NCBI GenBank assembly: GCA_003223675.1
Contig: QHVW01000325.1
Span: 1-6,604, forward strand
Direction: 5' to 3'
DNA from: Acidobacteriota bacterium
GTDB lineage: Bacteria > Acidobacteriota > Thermoanaerobaculia > Multivoradales > UBA5704
DNA length: 6,604 nucleotides
Of the stretch, positions 5,128 to 6,604 are shown piece by piece (position 1 is the first letter of the stretch; each line of letters opens with the position of its first letter). Under the pieces are notes generated by a model. That model was not told the DNA's origin and ran no database searches. It saw only the letters and a program-made list of their open reading frames with translations. The position numbers were made by a program, and so were the translations under genes.

Positions 5128-5775
5128 TTACGGCTTCTCAGCCAGCATCGCGCTCACCTGCGCGCCCGCCATCTTCTCGATGTCGTCCTGGTATTTGAGG
5201 AGCACGCCCAGGGTCGAATTCACGGTCGCGGCATCCAGGGCGACCTGATCCAGGGCGAGGAGGGCGCGCCCCCAGTCGATCGTCTCGGCCACGCCCGGCA
5301 GCTTGAACAGGTCGGCCGTGCGCAGTTGCTGTACGAAGCGCACGATCTGCCCGGCCAGCGATTCGGCCAGCTCCGGGGCGCGCAGGCGGAGGATCTCGAG
5401 CTCACGGGCGGCGTCGGGATAACCGATCCAGTGGTAGAGGCAGCGCCGTTTGAGGGCGTCGTGGACCTCGCGGGTGCGGTTGGAGGTGAGCACGACGATG
5501 GGCGGCTCCGGCGCGCACACCGTGCCCATCTCGGGGATGGTCACCTGGAAATCGCTCAGGATCTCCAGCAAGAAAGCCTCGAACGGCTCGTCGGTGCGGT
5601 CGATCTCGTCGATCAGAAGGACGGGCGGCCCGGCCGGGTCCGGCTCCAGGGCCAGCAGGAGCGGACGGCCCAGCTTGAGCGCGAGGAAGACCGCGGTGGC
5701 GAGGCTCGCGTCGGCGACGTAGCGTCCCGACGCGAGCAGCCCCCGGGTCTCCTCGACGTTGCGCGGCAGGCCCAC
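5128..5775 (-). CDS. coxD: CoxD, MoxR-type AAA ATPase lacking its Walker A segment
   Basis: A 215-residue protein; CoxD family members are usually about 290. The family provides the ATPase that, with CoxE, matures the active site of CO-dehydrogenase-type enzymes. The start (RYVADASLATAVFLALKLGRPLLL, to residue 41) is normal. But 'RPLLL' should be followed by the EGEAGVGKTE-type P-loop, and it runs directly into ALEPDPAGPPVLLIDEIDR. Walker B (VLLIDEID, 52-59), sensor 1 (VVLTSNRT, 94-101), ALKRRC (107-112) and the C-terminal lid (to about 200) are all present. About 75 residues containing Walker A are missing, in frame. The family has a second 'RPLLQAL' just before this point, so recombination between two RPLL-coding repeats explains the junction. 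ATP binding should be lost. The start could be GTG at 5775 or TTG at 5778; neither has a good Shine-Dalgarno and both follow the coxM stop within four bases. Confidence 0.88.
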   Translation of the reverse strand: MGLPRNVEETRGLLASGRYVADASLATAVFLALKLGRPLLLALEPDPAGPPVLLIDEIDRTDEPFEAFLLEILSDFQVTIPEMGTVCAPEPPIVVLTSNRTREVHDALKRRCLYHWIGYPDAARELEILRLRAPELAESLAGQIVRFVQQLRTADLFKLPGVAETIDWGRALLALDQVALDAATVNSTLGVLLKYQDDIEKMAGAQVSAMLAEKP

Positions 5776-5779
5776 CAAC

Positions 5780-6482
5780 TTACTTGCAAGCCTGGACGGC
5801 GCGCCTGGCCATCACCGTCACGAGATGGGCCCGGTACTCCGGGCTCGCCTCCCCGCCCGAACGCAGGCTCCCGGGATCGACGGCCCCGGAAGCGACGGCG
5901 TCGGGCGAGAAATTGCCGGTGAGCGCCGACTCCAGCGCCGGCACCCGGAACGCCTTGGAGCCGGCCCCCGTCACCGCGACGCGCACCCCGCCGCCGGTCT
6001 TCGCCACCGATATCTTCGCCACCATGACGCCCACCACGGCGTACTTCGAGGCCGTCGGCCGCGATCTGCCGGCGGTCGGTGACGAGGGTCGCGTTCAGGG
6101 CCAGCACCGCCGCGGGATAGTCGGCGGCCGGATCGGCGTGCGCGATCGAGCCGCCGATCGTCCCGCGGTTGCGGACCTGCGCGTCGCCGATCCCAGCGGC
6201 AAGGCCGGCCAGCGCCGGAATGCGCTTGCGCACCTCGTCCGACGTGCTGACCTCGTCGTGGGTGACGAGCGCGCCGATCACCAGGTCGTTGCCCTCGGAG
6301 CGGATCTCCCTGAGACCGGGGAGCCCGGCGAGCGACACCAGGTCCGACGGCTGCGCCAGGTCGAGCTTCATCACCGGGAGCAGGCTCTGCCCTCCGGCGA
6401 GGAGCTTGGCCGCCTCGTTGGCCTTCAGCAGAGCGACCGCGTCGGCGACCGACTGGGGACGGTGAAACTCGAAATTCCTCAT
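5780..6482 (-). pseudogene. coxM: CoxM, FAD-binding subunit gene with internal deletion and frameshift
   Basis: Homologue of the medium (FAD) subunit of CO-dehydrogenase/xanthine-dehydrogenase-type enzymes, which passes electrons from the Fe-S subunit to the quinone pool. Frame 1 from ATG 6482 encodes residues 1-143 with both FAD motifs (AGGQSLLP at 29-36, TIGGSIAHADPAADYPA at 108-124), up to TDRRQIAAD. At about 6050-6054 the homology jumps to the other frame: ASKYAVVGVMVAK through VRVAVTGAGSKAFRVPALESAL to the stop at 5780 (90 residues). The family's intervening 'FFTG...EIITAVRFP' segment, some 35-50 residues, is absent. The pieces total about 233 residues against a usual 285 or so. Frame 1 itself stays open to 5613 and makes a 289-residue ORF whose second half is Arg/Gly-rich nonsense. 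The start is firm: GGGAGG lies six bases upstream, and ATGA overlaps the coxL stop. Confidence 0.88.
5998..6023. repeat. 11-bp direct repeat with 15-bp period inside coxM
   Basis: TCTTCGCCACC occurs at 5998-6008 and again at 6013-6023. It encodes the duplicated VAK in VAKISVAKT, where relatives usually read VAK then a Gly-rich turn. It looks like a five-codon tandem duplication that has diverged, or a natural insertion, and keeps frame. Confidence 0.6.
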
Positions 6483-6604
6483 GCCACACCTCCCGCCGCG
6501 CGGATCGCCCGCCAGACCTTCTCCGGGGTCGCCGGCATGCTGATGTCCGTGACGCCGAGCGGGGCCAGGGCGTCGAGCACCGCGTTGATCACCGCGGGCG
6601 GAAC
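6479..6604 (-). CDS. coxL: CoxL, molybdopterin-binding large subunit, C-terminal 41 residues
   Basis: Only the C-terminus lies in the window. PPAVINAVLDALAPLGVTDISMPATPEKVWRAIRAAGG is the characteristic end of the large, molybdopterin-binding subunit of the CO-dehydrogenase/xanthine-dehydrogenase family: 'P-A--NA--DAL---G---I-MP-TPE-VW-AI'. The catalytic region is outside, so I cannot tell a true form I CO dehydrogenase from a form II or other carbon-skeleton hydroxylase. The TGA stop overlaps the coxM ATG by four bases (ATGA), and the coxM Shine-Dalgarno (GGGAGG) lies within this reading frame. Both indicate translational coupling in one operon that continues to the right, probably with the small Fe-S subunit gene. 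Confidence 0.85.
   Translation of the reverse strand, partial: VPPAVINAVLDALAPLGVTDISMPATPEKVWRAIRAAGGVA

Noticed and set aside
5326..5922. Plus-strand 198-codon open frame opposite coxD
   Set aside because: Compositionally biased antisense frame; the coxD frame has Walker B and sensor motifs.

Overview
The window is about 65% GC and reads like a chromosomal segment of a GC-rich environmental bacterium. Acidobacteriota or a similar soil or metagenome lineage is my best guess. That rests only on the mix of families (a cox-type molybdenum hydroxylase operon, an AF2212-like/PIN pair, a small protein paired with a nucleotidyltransferase), so the assignment is weak. There are no rRNA, tRNA, CRISPR or insertion-sequence features.

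Left part (1-1815): a minus-strand pair consists of a 66-residue acidic small protein and a nucleotidyltransferase-like protein cut by the window start. It is transcribed divergently from a 423-residue FAD-dependent monooxygenase that carries flavin-dependent halogenase signatures. Both sides of the divergent spacer have a -10-like box so close to the start codon that leaderless mRNAs are likely. The halogenase-like gene ends inside a threefold 14-bp repeat, next to a strong hairpin that serves as terminator for the minus-strand gene to its right.

Middle (1816-3733): a 370-residue exported protein of unknown function sits on the minus strand as a single-gene unit with its own promoter, Shine-Dalgarno and terminator. 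Divergent from it is a toxin-antitoxin-like pair: an intact AF2212-type antitoxin and a PIN-domain toxin that is wrecked by an internal deletion and a 28-bp tandem duplication.

Right part (3751-6604, all minus strand): the operon reads coxL (3' end only), coxM, coxD, a HicB-like gene, coxE, with genes overlapping or separated by at most 13 bases. CoxL and CoxM would be the molybdopterin and FAD subunits of a CO-dehydrogenase/xanthine-dehydrogenase-type enzyme. CoxD (MoxR-type AAA ATPase) and CoxE (VWA protein) would be its maturation pair. CoxE looks intact. CoxM has lost a central segment and is frameshifted. CoxD has lost its Walker A segment in frame. The system as assembled should therefore not make a normal enzyme.

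The most striking feature is that three genes of the right half (PIN toxin, coxD, coxM) each miss a middle segment, and short tandem duplications lie nearby. Either the locus is decaying through slippage-type events or the assembly has collapsed or joined sequence wrongly. I see no convincing entirely new system. The points most worth following are the P-loop-less CoxD, the low-GC HicB-like gene inserted in the cox operon, and the candidate halogenase.
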